Part shown: in pieces, positions 46,105 through 57,768 of the stretch | Layout of the letters: every line of letters starts with the position of its first letter | Numbering within the stretch: the stretch's first letter is position 1 | Assembly (NCBI RefSeq): GCF_000090795.2 | Contig: NW_003546330.1 | Span: forward strand, 16,448 to 80,447 | Direction of reading: 5' to 3' | Length of the DNA stretch: 64,000 nucleotides | From: Amphimedon queenslandica | Taxonomy: Eukaryota > Porifera > Demospongiae > Haplosclerida > Niphatidae | Made by a program: the position numbers and the translations under genes | Notes under the pieces: model-generated | Told to the model about the DNA's origin: nothing | Database searches by the model: none | What the model saw: the letters and a program-made list of their open reading frames with translations, nothing else

Positions 46105-46260
46105 ATAACATATATAACATGCCAATATGGGTCAATACACCCTCCACCTCGGATTCTTTGAAATAATATCACCCTTGGGCCTTTGGCCCTCGGGTGATAT
46201 CAATTCAAAGTATCCTCGGTCTCAAGATATCGACTCCCATATCGTCATGTTATATATATA
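46105..46260. mobile_element. Foldback (MITE-like) element 1
   Basis: The left arm (ATATAACATG, ATATGGG, CCTCGGAT, TTTGAA, ATATCACCC) pairs in order with the complement of the right arm, around a centre TTGGGCC-TTT-GGCCCTCGGG at about 46174-46193. About 155 bases, no coding capacity. It lies in TA-rich DNA, so a TA or longer AT target duplication cannot be separated from background. Confidence 0.75.
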
Positions 46261-46387
46261 ACATACATATATATATATCATAATTATGACATCATCCTTT
46301 GATGTGGTGGGTTCTATATTTTGTATATAGACCTGCCATCAGTGTCATGCAGAAATGCTGTCATCATTATGCAATATATCATATACA

Positions 46388-46522
46388 GTATACTAGAATG
46401 GTCTATAGGGCCTTTGGTTTGTGTCCTTGGATGTCCCTTGGGCCTACGGCCCTCGGGCTATATCAAATCCTCAAACACAAACCTCAGGTCCTATATTTTG
46501 TATATATGACCTACTAGTATAC
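46388..46522. mobile_element. Foldback (MITE-like) element 2
   Basis: Outer arms AGTATACTAG and CTAGTATACT are exact complements. Inner arms GGTTTGTG and CACAAACC pair too, around a centre TTGGGCC-TAC-GGCCCTCGGG. The centre is nearly the same as in element 1, although the outer arms differ. Confidence 0.75.
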
Positions 46523-46914
46523 TATATAATACACATATTATATATATATTAATCAATAATTTTGAAAAAAACGGCGCCCCATAGCTATAAAGAGGCTAGA
46601 CCAGTTCTTGCCTTCCTGCAGGTCAATCTCTTTCATTTGTATCATTTTGTTTTGTTTCTCTCTTCTACTGTCTTTGTCCTGTAAAACTTTATTAAATTAA
46701 AAAAAGTAGATGAATAGCTGAACACTAAACATTGTGGTCTTATTGTCAGTTGTCACGTGGTTTTTTTAAATTTTTTTAATGACCGCGAAAACGGTAATTG
46801 CAGTAGAGTAATTTTACTGTCTACAGTCTGAGCCCTGGAGGCTATAGGGCAAGATTGACATAGATCTAATTACTGTAATTAGCATTCTTTCTGTTGTCAG
46901 TGTGGCAGTTAATC

Positions 46915-48630
46915 ATGAAGGGAAAGGTTCACGACGTTACTGTCATTGGGGCAGGATGGTCTGGGGTAACAGCAACAAAGTATATGCTCGAGGAAGGTCT
47001 TTCTGTCGTTACTTTGGAAAGAAGAGACCATCTGGGGGGATTGTGGTATTATTCAGATGACCCATCAGAGAAGAGTGTCATGAAAAGGACCAGGGCTACT
47101 TCCTCGGCTACGGTCAGTGAAATGTCTGACTATCCCATGCCCGAGAGTATGACTGAATTTCCTCATCACAAGCAAATGCTGCAATATCTTCGCTCTTATG
47201 CGAGTCATTTCGGAGTCCTCCCCTGTATAGTGTTCAATACCACGGTGACCGGTGTATCAAAAGAAGGAGACCTGTGGCAGGTTACAACAGTCAACAGTGA
47301 TGTTTATACAAGTAAATTTCTTGTTGTGTGCACTGGTCAAACGATACCGCTAACAGGTCCAAAGGAAACAATATTTAAAAATTTCTCTGGCCCCGTACAT
47401 CACGCCAAAGAGATAAGGGACCTGATGCCTGAATATAAGAACGAGCGGCTCTTAATATTCGGAGGTGGGGAGACAGCTGCTGACATATGCAGTGAATGGT
47501 ACGATCATGTCAGCGTCATTTACTGGAGTTCGCCTCGAGGGCAACATTTCTTTCGTGGTTACGGTCGAGTTCTTCCCTTTTTGAAACCGATAGCCCTTGA
47601 CAAAGCCTCATCCTGGATTGTTGACAACATTTCTCCGTATCACAAGAGCAAACCAGGTTTCAACTGGATCTGTAAGTGGACGACAAACGGATCATTGCTA
47701 GCTTATCAGGGCCATGGCATACCAGAGTGGAAAAACAACACTCCCTTAATGCATCAGTTTGTAAATAAGAATGGGCACGTCCTTGATTTGGTTGATTACA
47801 TCAAAGTAGTGCCAAAAGGAGCCATTACTGAGTGCAGGGGGAAGACAGTAATGTTTGCTGATGGCTCAAGCTCAGAGTTTGACGTTGTCATACTGAGCAC
47901 TGGCTATACGGAGTCTTTTCCTTTTTTACCAGAGGACAAGCGACCTCGTGATTTTCTTAAACTTCATAAGCAGATCATCAACAATGATGATCCGACCTTG
48001 GCCTTTGTTGGATTTATTCGTCCAGTTCTTTTCTCTGTGTTTGGTGTCGTGGAAATGCAGTCAAGATGGCTCTCAAAGATGTTCAGTGGAAGTGTCCAGA
48101 TGAAGAGCAGGGCCGATCGAATTAAGGAAACAAATTCTGATGCACGCTTTTGGAAGGAATACTTCAAGACAACCGTTCAGCCAAGAGATAAAACTGTTGA
48201 GTTTTTCCTTTACGTTAATGGTCTTGCGAAACAGATTGGCGTCTATCCAAATCGTTCAAAGCTTTTTAAAAGAAGCATCTATGGATGGTATGTCTCTCTA
48301 GCAGCCCCTCTTAACTCATCCATCTTTAGACTCAACGATGAGGAGCATGCCACCAGGGCACTTGTGAATCTTGATAAGCACAGAAAAGGAACTCTGGCTT
48401 TATTCTATTTCTCATTCTTTTTCCTTCGTATTCTCCACTTCACTGAGATTCTGAGTGTCCTTGAGAGCATCAAGTATAGAATCCAAACGTCAAAAGTTGG
48501 AAAGTTTTGTTATAAAGTCGTTGGCCAAACAAGAATAGTAAGGCTCATCGATTGGATCTGGTGCATTCCAAAAAGAATATTCTTTGACAATAGGTCAAAG
48601 TTACCTGCAGTTCTACCAATTGACATGTGA
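46915..48630 (+). CDS. Flavin-containing monooxygenase (FMO-like), single exon
   Basis: 571 residues. Oxygenates soft nucleophiles using FAD, NADPH and O2. The FAD-binding motif is VTVIGAGWSGVTATKYMLEE (GxGxxG), followed by ERRDHLGGLWYYSDDP. The FMO-identifying region reads FSGPVHHAKEIRDL, so the usual FxGxxxHxxxY/F ends differently. The NADPH motif is LLIFGGGETAADICSEW, and the late VVILSTGY matches the ATGY-type motif. The C terminus has a hydrophobic stretch (LALFYFSFFFLRILHFTEIL) that could anchor it in the ER membrane, as in animal FMOs. The start is ATG at 46915; upstream codons in frame are not ATG. Single exon. Confidence 0.92.
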   Translation: MKGKVHDVTVIGAGWSGVTATKYMLEEGLSVVTLERRDHLGGLWYYSDDPSEKSVMKRTRATSSATVSEMSDYPMPESMTEFPHHKQMLQYLRSYASHFGVLPCIVFNTTVTGVSKEGDLWQVTTVNSDVYTSKFLVVCTGQTIPLTGPKETIFKNFSGPVHHAKEIRDLMPEYKNERLLIFGGGETAADICSEWYDHVSVIYWSSPRGQHFFRGYGRVLPFLKPIALDKASSWIVDNISPYHKSKPGFNWICKWTTNGSLLAYQGHGIPEWKNNTPLMHQFVNKNGHVLDLVDYIKVVPKGAITECRGKTVMFADGSSSEFDVVILSTGYTESFPFLPEDKRPRDFLKLHKQIINNDDPTLAFVGFIRPVLFSVFGVVEMQSRWLSKMFSGSVQMKSRADRIKETNSDARFWKEYFKTTVQPRDKTVEFFLYVNGLAKQIGVYPNRSKLFKRSIYGWYVSLAAPLNSSIFRLNDEEHATRALVNLDKHRKGTLALFYFSFFFLRILHFTEILSVLESIKYRIQTSKVGKFCYKVVGQTRIVRLIDWIWCIPKRIFFDNRSKLPAVLPIDM

Positions 48631-48839
48631 GACTATTTTAAAGTCATTTTTGCCCTTTTATTCATTGATCATTCCAATATAGTGTAGAGTTCAGACTTTA
48701 ATTATAATCATCATAATTATTTGGTTTTTTTTTCAATACTTAATGCAATGCCAAAATATTACACACATTAATATCAACATTAGTCTACATAAGGCTTCTT
48801 ACTAATAAACATCAAAGTCATGACTATTATCATTCATGC

Positions 48840-51800
48840 TTAATTGAGCCACTCCTCATCAGGCAAATCTGCCAAAAGTCTCCTGGCTTCATCAGTTTCG
48901 TCATCATCTTTCTCTTGACGACATTTGACATGTTTCTTGGTGGAGTAGTTCAACAGTATCCATGATGCAAACCTGCTTTTCTTTAATAACTGTACAAGAC
49001 ATGTACCCATTAATGCTAAAAATAGCACATTGTTAATAAATCCAATGCAATACAAGTAATAATTAGCACTGCTTCGTGCAAAAGATATTCCCAGCACAAT
49101 CTGAAGAGTTGACAAAAGGAGACAAATAGTATCCATTCCATTGAGGACTTTACTCCTGAATGGCCTAAAGAGGGACTGAGAGACACAGAATAAAAGAATA
49201 GGAATGAACTGGAGAAACAGCATTGAAATGAGGCTGTATCCTCTCAGGAGACTCCACATCATGTACACATAAGAGACTAGTATTACTCTTAGGCCAAACC
49301 AATAGCCTTTCCCGTGTTTGTAAGGACCTTGAAATGCTTCAATATACTGCCTCATGTACTTATTTATTAGACTCACTCTCAGTAGCCATTGACCAAAAGT
49401 AACAAACACTATGAAGGGAAAGATGTAGAGTAGTAGAGCTAGGAGAGAGAAAGTAAAGAGGAGGATGTGTCCATTGTTAGAGAGATAGAGCACACTGCCA
49501 TCACCATACCACACTATAACTGTGCCACTGCTGGAGGAAGTGTGGACTGGTATGTAAGCAATGATATCAATGATGGTCATTAGTATCTTTGAGAATGACA
49601 AGTACATTAGTGATGCAAGTACCTGTACCGAATGCATTGCAGTTTTATTGGAGACGCGAGTTGAAAAATGACTAAATATTATGAATCCAATGATCAGAAT
49701 CCATAAATATATGGGATAAGCAAACAAGAGCCCAGTCTTGATGAGAGGAGTCATGCCATCATAAAAACAGAGAGGGAAGCCCAAACTAAGGTTCACCACT
49801 GATACACAGACTCTAACTACATACAAGAACCAGCCCTGCCTTTCCTCCTGGAGGTCAAAGGTTGATGCTGCAGTTATATTCATTGCAATGATAATGCCAG
49901 CTAGTGGCCCTTCAGATATTGTTAAAGGAAGATACAACATGATGGCTACCAGTACTATTCCTGAGAGTGCATATCCAAAAAGACTCAACAGCCAAATACT
50001 TGAACACTCCAAGCACTGACTAGTGCCAAATACTACAGAGAGACCAATGCGACACTGACTGCACAACACTCCTTCTTTAGTATCAGTGCATAATGATGAA
50101 GGATCAGTCATATTAAGGTAGGAGAGCCCCCTCTGACAGTTGGTAGGAGGACAAACAAAAGAGAGACCTAGTGAGTTTGATGCATTACCCATCCACTGGC
50201 CATCAGTGACTAATGATATTGAAGTATTGCTGATATTACAGTGTATGTTTGGTATTAGGCCAGTGAGCAATGGATCACATATACATTCACCTTGATTTAA
50301 CACAAAGCCAAGAGGACAAGGGTGTACGAATAGATAAGCAGACCATGACGGGGAACTGAATGGTATAGCAACAGAAAAAAGAGAATGTCTTAAAGTGTTT
50401 GATCTGCTATAAACATTATAACTAACATAAGTGCAGTCCTGGCCAGATAATGGAGAAAGTGTCTGATGATGCAGCAGGTATAGGTCATTCTGTATTGGAC
50501 TCTTCTTAGTCAGTTTGTCATTATTGATGGAAGCAACGGCAGCAGAATAGACAATACTACCTGATGAATCAACAGCACACAATGGAACTGATATCATCAT
50601 TCCAGGATACGAGTGAATGATGCTTGATACCTCATTATACGAACAGGATATCTTTAAACTAGTGGCATCATTGCTATAACTGCATGAGCATATCTTAAAG
50701 GGCCCGGAGGAAATTTCTTGAAGACCTTTGAAAGGATTTCTTGCTTTGAAAGTTGTGATACTTGACCAATTGAAACGTGATGGATTAGTTAGTGAAGGGA
50801 ATATTTGAGAACAGTTATAAAGTGGTACTATGTACATTGAAACTCCAGCTAGTCCTGCTTTGTTATCCATGAAATGTAAATTAATATTCAATTCAGTGTC
50901 ATTAGTGTATTGATGGATAGGCTTCACCTGAAGAGCACACCTCTGGTGGGTAACAGGGGCTGGTATATTGTGAGCATAAACGGCACCACCATAAAGAAGA
51001 GCAGCATTCCTAATGAAGGATGCATTGAGAGGTTCTTGTAGTACAAGGTAAGAAGACTGAAGGTAAACTGCAGGTCCATTCACACCTTTGTTCCTCTCAA
51101 ATGATACAGCCCCAGTCAGGTATACCTCACTGTTGTAAGCAGCTATCACTGGTGCATTGTTCTCCCAGAATCTTCCACCAGATATAGTTACATTGTTCCA
51201 GTTAATAAACGTGAAGCAGGGTACGTTTGAATATATGCCATAGATATTGTTACCTTTTGCACATTCACGAGCTAGAATTTTTGAAAAAACCAGTGAAACA
51301 CTTGCACTGGTTGAATCCTTGAGTTTATGACTGATGAAGGCATACGTTGCTGATCCTGATACTGAAGCATAGCTCCATCGGAACCGTACTCTCTCTAGTA
51401 TAATCAATAACTTTGAAGGGCCACAAGCTTCAAAAATATTTAAAAACAAGTTACTACTATATTTTGTATGTGAGCGTTTAATCACTGCATCATATGATCC
51501 AGTTCCTCTTACAAATGAATCCTTTATTAGCAATGGAGTCTTATACAAGCTAGTTTCAGTAACAGGACACTGGCCACACAGGAAAGAGTAAACAGCAATT
51601 CCGTTGCCACCTTCTTGAAGAGAGTCAGGCATATGGATCAAGTTAAAGGCATCTATGGAAAAAAATGATACTCTGGAATTAAACATACCATTGTAATAGA
51701 GAATGAGTGAAGATCCAGCAATGCTGCCTGCACATACATCAAGAATAGTATCAGTAGAAGTGAAGGAAGCACCAAATGTTTGATTGAATATGATAGTGAT

Positions 51801-52595
51801 GCCACCAGATCCTAGCAATGGTAGCCTACAGAACTGATGGTGTGGTATGAGGTTGAGTGGAGGGATGTTGTGAATGATGTTAGCATTCATTCTAACAGCT
51901 GAATTGGTGAAACTGACCTCTGATGGTGTAGCTAATTCAAAGGTTGTATTCGTATCTTTAAACAAACACATCAGGCCAGAGCCAGAGCATATATTAGTGC
52001 CAGAATGACATGAACTACGTGAAATAAAGATTCCATACATAATTGACATTCCACGTATACCATTTGATGTACCTAGTGGGTTCATTAGTAAAACTGCATA
52101 TCCAATGTAGTAGTGTATAATAATGTTCACCAGATTCATGTCCTTACAGTGATTGAAGGCTAGTGTGGCTTTCTGCTCGTAAAAGAAGTATGGATGAGTT
52201 TCATTCATTTGTTCGATTGCTTCAAGAGTGAGAATAGCACCACATCCTTTGAACTTAATATTGTGTAGTTCTATACCAGTGACATTAACAAATCCAAAAC
52301 CCACAGTTGAGATATCCCTGATAGTGGACAAACAAGTTATGAGAGAAGTCTGACCAGTTCGTAAACTTTGTATCTTCAATTTCTGAACATCTCTCAGAAT
52401 GCAGAAACCTGCAGTGTTCTTTAGTTCATATGTTCCTTTGGTGAGATACAGTGTTGTATTATCCTGTACTGGTGAGTCACTGCTACACAGGTAATGCCAG
52501 AGCTCCTCATTACTGCTAATGTAGTGATCAGTAGCAGCAGAAGATAGTGCAATGTTGGCTACTAACAAGACACTGAGTGCAAAGCAAAACTTCAT
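48840..52595 (-). CDS. Large beta-helix ectodomain plus multi-TM protein, function unknown
   Basis: 1251 residues in one exon. A signal peptide (MKFCFALSVLLVANIALSSA) precedes about 640 residues rich in short beta-strand repeats and Asn, many of them N-glycosylation sites. This fits a right-handed parallel beta-helix (pectin-lyase-like). A Cys-rich block at about residues 755-870 (CPLGFVLNQGECICD, CSQCRIGLSVVFG, CLECSSIW) follows. The last 370 residues hold about eight to ten hydrophobic helices (WLLSLFGYALSGIVLVAIML, YPIYLWILIIGFIIF, ILLFTFSLLALLLYIFPFIV, VLFLALMGTCLVQLL). The tail is short, with acidic EEKDDDETDEARRLLADLPD-type content. It belongs to no named receptor class I recognise; the TM part is reminiscent of TRP-ML/PKD2-like or GPCR-like bundles, but without a decisive motif. 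The 3.7-kb intronless frame favours a young, expanded family. Confidence 0.82.
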   Translation of the reverse strand: MKFCFALSVLLVANIALSSAATDHYISSNEELWHYLCSSDSPVQDNTTLYLTKGTYELKNTAGFCILRDVQKLKIQSLRTGQTSLITCLSTIRDISTVGFGFVNVTGIELHNIKFKGCGAILTLEAIEQMNETHPYFFYEQKATLAFNHCKDMNLVNIIIHYYIGYAVLLMNPLGTSNGIRGMSIMYGIFISRSSCHSGTNICSGSGLMCLFKDTNTTFELATPSEVSFTNSAVRMNANIIHNIPPLNLIPHHQFCRLPLLGSGGITIIFNQTFGASFTSTDTILDVCAGSIAGSSLILYYNGMFNSRVSFFSIDAFNLIHMPDSLQEGGNGIAVYSFLCGQCPVTETSLYKTPLLIKDSFVRGTGSYDAVIKRSHTKYSSNLFLNIFEACGPSKLLIILERVRFRWSYASVSGSATYAFISHKLKDSTSASVSLVFSKILARECAKGNNIYGIYSNVPCFTFINWNNVTISGGRFWENNAPVIAAYNSEVYLTGAVSFERNKGVNGPAVYLQSSYLVLQEPLNASFIRNAALLYGGAVYAHNIPAPVTHQRCALQVKPIHQYTNDTELNINLHFMDNKAGLAGVSMYIVPLYNCSQIFPSLTNPSRFNWSSITTFKARNPFKGLQEISSGPFKICSCSYSNDATSLKISCSYNEVSSIIHSYPGMMISVPLCAVDSSGSIVYSAAVASINNDKLTKKSPIQNDLYLLHHQTLSPLSGQDCTYVSYNVYSRSNTLRHSLFSVAIPFSSPSWSAYLFVHPCPLGFVLNQGECICDPLLTGLIPNIHCNISNTSISLVTDGQWMGNASNSLGLSFVCPPTNCQRGLSYLNMTDPSSLCTDTKEGVLCSQCRIGLSVVFGTSQCLECSSIWLLSLFGYALSGIVLVAIMLYLPLTISEGPLAGIIIAMNITAASTFDLQEERQGWFLYVVRVCVSVVNLSLGFPLCFYDGMTPLIKTGLLFAYPIYLWILIIGFIIFSHFSTRVSNKTAMHSVQVLASLMYLSFSKILMTIIDIIAYIPVHTSSSSGTVIVWYGDGSVLYLSNNGHILLFTFSLLALLLYIFPFIVFVTFGQWLLRVSLINKYMRQYIEAFQGPYKHGKGYWFGLRVILVSYVYMMWSLLRGYSLISMLFLQFIPILLFCVSQSLFRPFRSKVLNGMDTICLLLSTLQIVLGISFARSSANYYLYCIGFINNVLFLALMGTCLVQLLKKSRFASWILLNYSTKKHVKCRQEKDDDETDEARRLLADLPDEEWLN

Positions 52596-52878
52596 AATCC
52601 TGCAGTAAACATACCAGAAATGACACAGAGAGTGCTAGTATTACTGCTTTATATACTGCTACCTGCTCAGTGATTATATGTATGCAGTTCATCACTGACT
52701 GTTGTGCAAACTCTTTTTGATGATTGTGTTTATTTAACATTTTGAAAGTTTGTAGAACTGCAGGTGTTTCCCTTTCATTAGACACATAAAACGATCATAA
52801 AACGTAGAATAAACAACTGCATTATGTGTATATATTCATATTCTTGATATTAATATGTATCTATGTCTTATTAAAAAT
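52596..52878. other. Region between the beta-helix/TM gene and the C2CD3 stop
   Basis: Probably the promoter and leader of the minus-strand membrane protein gene and the C2CD3 3' UTR. AT-rich. No gene seen. Confidence 0.4.
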
Positions 52879-55800
52879 CTAATGGTCCTGATTATAGAAA
52901 GCACGCTGGAGTCTGTCCCTCTCTGGAGTTGTCACAAGTGGATAATTACAATATTTCATTCCTTTTGATCTCTCATCTTGTCCGGCATTTTCTGTCAATA
53001 GTTCAATTCTCTCCTCCTCTTCTTCTTCTTTGAGTTTTTTTGGAGAGCCACGAGAGAGAGCAAGCAATCTGAGATACCTCAGCTTATCTGTCAGTTCTTG
53101 CTCAGGTTTGTAATAGACAGGTAACTTGTCTCTGTCAATCCTATCAAAAATTAGTCGTTAATTCAGCAAAAAAAATCACCAAAAATTTATACCATTTATT
53201 TAATACAACAGCATAGCATTACCTCCTATGATGACAATGGTCTTGAAGCTCATCATTTAAAGATTCATCAGATTCAGAGAGACTATCATTTTCACTGCAT
53301 TGCCCCAAGGCAAGCTCTTCCTTTACTGTTGTACTGTCAGTTGTATCAAGTGTAGGACTGATACTGTGAAGTATCTGTTCATCTCTTCCATCATCTGTAC
53401 TTAAGGAATGATTATCATCATCATTGGGTGGCTTCTTTAAGAGTGTTTGAAGGATTCTTTGAACTTCATTTCTTTCTTCAAGATCAGATGATAAAAGTGT
53501 CTGATTCAATTCATCATCTTCCCTAACTCTCACTCGTGGAGAGTTGACTAAAGTTGATACATCTTCATCATGATTGAGTTCATTCTTCAAAGGAGAAAGA
53601 GAAGAAGACGTATTAATGCTAGCATTTAAATTAACTCCATCTTTATCCTGAAGCATCTCATCTAATATTGACTCATTTAGTACAATACCTTTAACTTCTT
53701 CTACTTCTCCCTCCTCCTCCTCCTCCTCCTCACTTTCCTTTACTCCTTCCTCTTCTCTCTGTTCCTCCTCCTCCTCCTCCTCATTCTCCCTTTCTCTTTC
53801 CTCCTCCTCTTCTTCCTCTTCAGGTATTTCCTCCTCTCCATTACTACTGATTGTTAATTCTTTATCAAAAGGCTCTTCTCCTTCTCCTTCTCCTTCTTCT
53901 TCAACAGTGTCATCATTAGTAACAGGAGATGGAGTTGGTGATGGTGTGACATGTGAGGCTGGTGAGCTATGTGAAGGAGGTGGTATACACACACGTAGAG
54001 GAGATGAGTGAAGGTTGATTGGTGATGGTGAGGTTTGTTGTACATCATGTAGAGTTGAGGAGTGCTGAAGGTTAGTTGGTGATAATGATGTTTGATGTAT
54101 GTGTAGAGGTGATGAATAACTAGTAGGAGAGGGAGACCTTACTGGTCTAAGGAGAGGTGATGACTTATGAGGTCGAGTAGGAGACAGTGTAAGTGACTGG
54201 TGTTGAGGAGAAGGTGATTCTAAAGTAATGTTATGATGAGTAAGGACATCACTAGGAGTATGATCCAATGAAGGAGGATTACTAGGAGATGGGCTCAAGT
54301 GTGTTGTCTTTAAAGGAGATGTGTTCAAGTGAGTTGCATTGCTCTGTTCTTTTTGGTTCTCTTCATTCTTTTCTTTCTCATCATCTGTTAGTTCCAAATC
54401 ACTAGAGCTGTCAGAATCCATAGAGGCAGCCTCAATACTGACAGGTACAGGCTCTCTCTCCTTTGGATTAGTTCTCTCATCCCCAAAGGTCCCCACTAAG
54501 AAACTGTCACTATTATCAGTAGTAAGTGACAGTTTACTTAAGATTCCTTCTTCATTATCATTAACTTTAGTTAAGCTATAGTTTGCTATAAAGTGATTTG
54601 TTGTTGATCCAGTAGTGGTAGCAGTAGGTTCTACTGAGGTAGGGTCTTCCAATCGCTTGAGTAATGATTCACGAATAGAATCAAGTTCTTCAACGTGCAA
54701 CCTATAATTAGAATATATATGGTGGCAATTATTTCTATCGACAAACTTTAAATGTTTCCTCAAAAGTGAAAGGTTTTCTTTGATTTTATCTTCGTCTCGT
54801 TTGTCGTCAATCTGGGAGAGTATGGAAGAGAAATCAGTCACGTGGGACACAGGTATGGGTACATTGGACGTTGGCAGTGGTTGACTGGACGAAGGAAGTG
54901 GGACACAAGAACCAGACACAGGTAGAGGGACACTGGACGACACGTAAGACCAATGTGTGCTGCATATACTCCCTCCAACTCCGCCCAAAACTCCGCCCAT
55001 TTCTTTAGGCATATTAATAAACTCTTTTGGAGTGATGGCTACCTAATAAAGCCATTAATAACTAGACCACACCCACTTAATTACCTTTAATTGTCCTCTA
55101 ACGTCTCCGGAGAGATCAATAATGTTGTACCAGCCACAAAGTGTCTTTAGACCATAGAGCAATGGAGAAAGATCAACGTAAGCTCTTCCAATGAAAACAT
55201 GAGAATAAGGATCAGCATCTGGATGAACATAGACAAGACCATGAAACTATTATTGTATAATAATTAATAATGTATTGATATTGTGATATGTATCAGGAAA
55301 TGTAATGAAAATGGAGGATTCTCTTCATTGTGGTTACCTCTCATTAATCTCTGAGTATCATCTTCATTGCCTCTTTCCGGAAGACTCCAAACTTGAAACT
55401 CTAGCTCTCTACTGCCGTAGGAGGACTCAAGGAAAGACCGAGGGAGGCGTGTGAGGCAGGGGTACTCCCAACGAGGGTCCCTGGTATCACGAGAGGTGGG
55501 TGTGGTCACTTTAGAGACTGAGGGGTGAGGGTGACAAGTTACGTATGGTCTTGGAAGATACTCAAACCTAAAAAAAAGAAATTAATAAATAAAATCAAAC
55601 TGTTACCTTGTGTCGCTGGATAAAAGAGGCGGTAAGTGATGCGCCTGTGATATTAATATTTCAAATTCTATTCCCCCTGATTCCTCCCCCTCCCCTTGGC
55701 CCCCTGTGTCCTTCAACATATCGGTGGTGTGATCAGATTTGATCGGAGACCTTTCTCTCTCCTTCTCTTTCTTCTTTGTCTTCTTCGACTTCTTCCCTTT

Positions 55801-57731
55801 GCTGCAGTCTCCATCTTTATAAACCGTCAGTAATGGCTGTAGCTCCTTTTGGTCCAATTGAGTAGAAGGAACCAGCTTCTTCCTAGACAAACCCAAAGTT
55901 ACCTGTGGAAGAGAAAAATAATTTATAATGAAAGTGACAAACAAACGGATCCATTTTCTAAACTAGACCAGACTCCAAAGGATTGTTTGGTTGATTGTGA
56001 CACAATTCAATTAATAACAATAATAATTAATCAATAACAACAATAATAAATTAATTAAAGAAACAAACAAGACCGTGATTAAGGTTTACAGCAATAACTC
56101 TTAAAAATAAATAAATTATAACAAAATAATTTTATAATTCATTACATAAAATGGCTTACAGGTAGTTGTGATGGTGTCCCAATGATCAATGATAATTGAA
56201 TATAACCAGACACAGATCCAGTGAATGGACACAACACTGGACAATAGGAGTCAACAACAGTCAATGGAAACTATAAGAGAAGGAAAGAGTAACACCATGT
56301 ACTGATGCATATACATGTTCTTATAACAAGCTTGAGCTGATTCCAATCAAAATTGAATTTTTTACAAATTTTTTAAGCTTCTCAAAAATCAGGCCAAAGT
56401 CCCTGTACTATAGTACAGGGACTTTGGTAAAATTTTGCCAAAAATAAAATTTTGAGAAATCTCATTTTTTATAATTTTATCTGATACATATACATGTTCT
56501 TATGTTGTGTAGAAAGTTTGAGACAATTCCGATCAAAATTGGATTTTTTATGAATTTTTAAAGTTGCTCCAAAATCGGGCCAAAGTCCCTGTACTATAGT
56601 ACAGGGACTTTGGCAAAATTTCACCAAAAACGAAATTTTGAGATTTCTCCATTTTTATAATTTTTTCTGATACATATACATGTTCTTATGTTGTGTAGAA
56701 AGTTTGAGCTGATTCTGATCAAGCTTGGATTTTTTATGAATTTTTAAAGTTACTCAAAAATCAGGCTTAAGTCCTTGTACTATAGTACACAATCTTTGGT
56801 CAAAAAATGGCTCCAAGATAAAGAATATTAAAACAGAAGAAATTCCCTAAAATCCCCACACATTAGACAGTATACGACTAGATGTACGGGGCAGTCAGTG
56901 GTGAAGTCCCTTACCACACAGTCCAGTTCATTGTTCTGATTGTTTAAACTCTCCAAAGCATCACCGGCTATGTCCAGACTAACCTTTACCAACCCTAGCA
57001 ACTAAACAATAATAAACATAAACAATAACATCATTATTATTATTATTACTTCGTCTTCCAATTCACCAGCTGGTAAGTCCATTCTCTGATGATGCCACAC
57101 CTCTATTATAAAGTATTGTCCTTTAATGTGAGAATGGTCTCTCAGAACTAATGGGATCACCTACAGGAGTACCATTAATGAATTACTTATTATTATTATT
57201 AATTATTATTATTATTATTATTACTTGTTTTATATTAAATTGTGGTTTCCTAGTCCTCCAGCTCACTCCAGTGGTAAGAGGTACTTTCATGGAGTATAAC
57301 CTACACACTAAATAAACGTTAGGTAGAGTATCAGGTTGGGACGAGAGGAAAAGGGACGTCCCCTCGTCTATCTCCAGTAACAAGTGGTACAACAGAGGGA
57401 CGCCCTCTCCTCCACTTTTAGTGAGGTCATGTGACCTCTCCTCACGTGGCTGTGAAGTATCGTGATGATCGTCTTTTTTCGTCATTTTATGATACAAATT
57501 TTTAATTCCTTGATTTTGTGGGTTTGGTAACAGATCATGTGATATTGTTTCGTGGTCATGTGACTCGTATGGGTGTGGCTCCAGGAGTATAAGCTCCTCC
57601 TCTTTCTCTTGCTCTATTTCATCACGAGTTAGTTTGAGTAGTCCGACCTTTTGGTGTTCTTCAAAACTCATTATACTCCCGGGACTTATGGGTGGAGTCA
57701 AATCAATATCGTCAACACTAAAAATTAAGCA

Positions 57732-57768
<37 letters not shown>

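Larger units (their letters stand above)
46042..46914. other. Intergenic region holding two foldback elements
   Basis: Between the quinone reductase and the FMO. It contains the hairpin elements at about 46105-46260 and 46388-46522, a TATATA-rich spacer, and an ordinary AT-rich stretch (46560-46900) likely to be the FMO promoter. No open reading frame of note. Confidence 0.6.

Noticed and set aside
53854-54048. His-rich open frame inside C2CD3
   Set aside because: Shadow frame of the Ser/Pro-rich C2CD3 exon.
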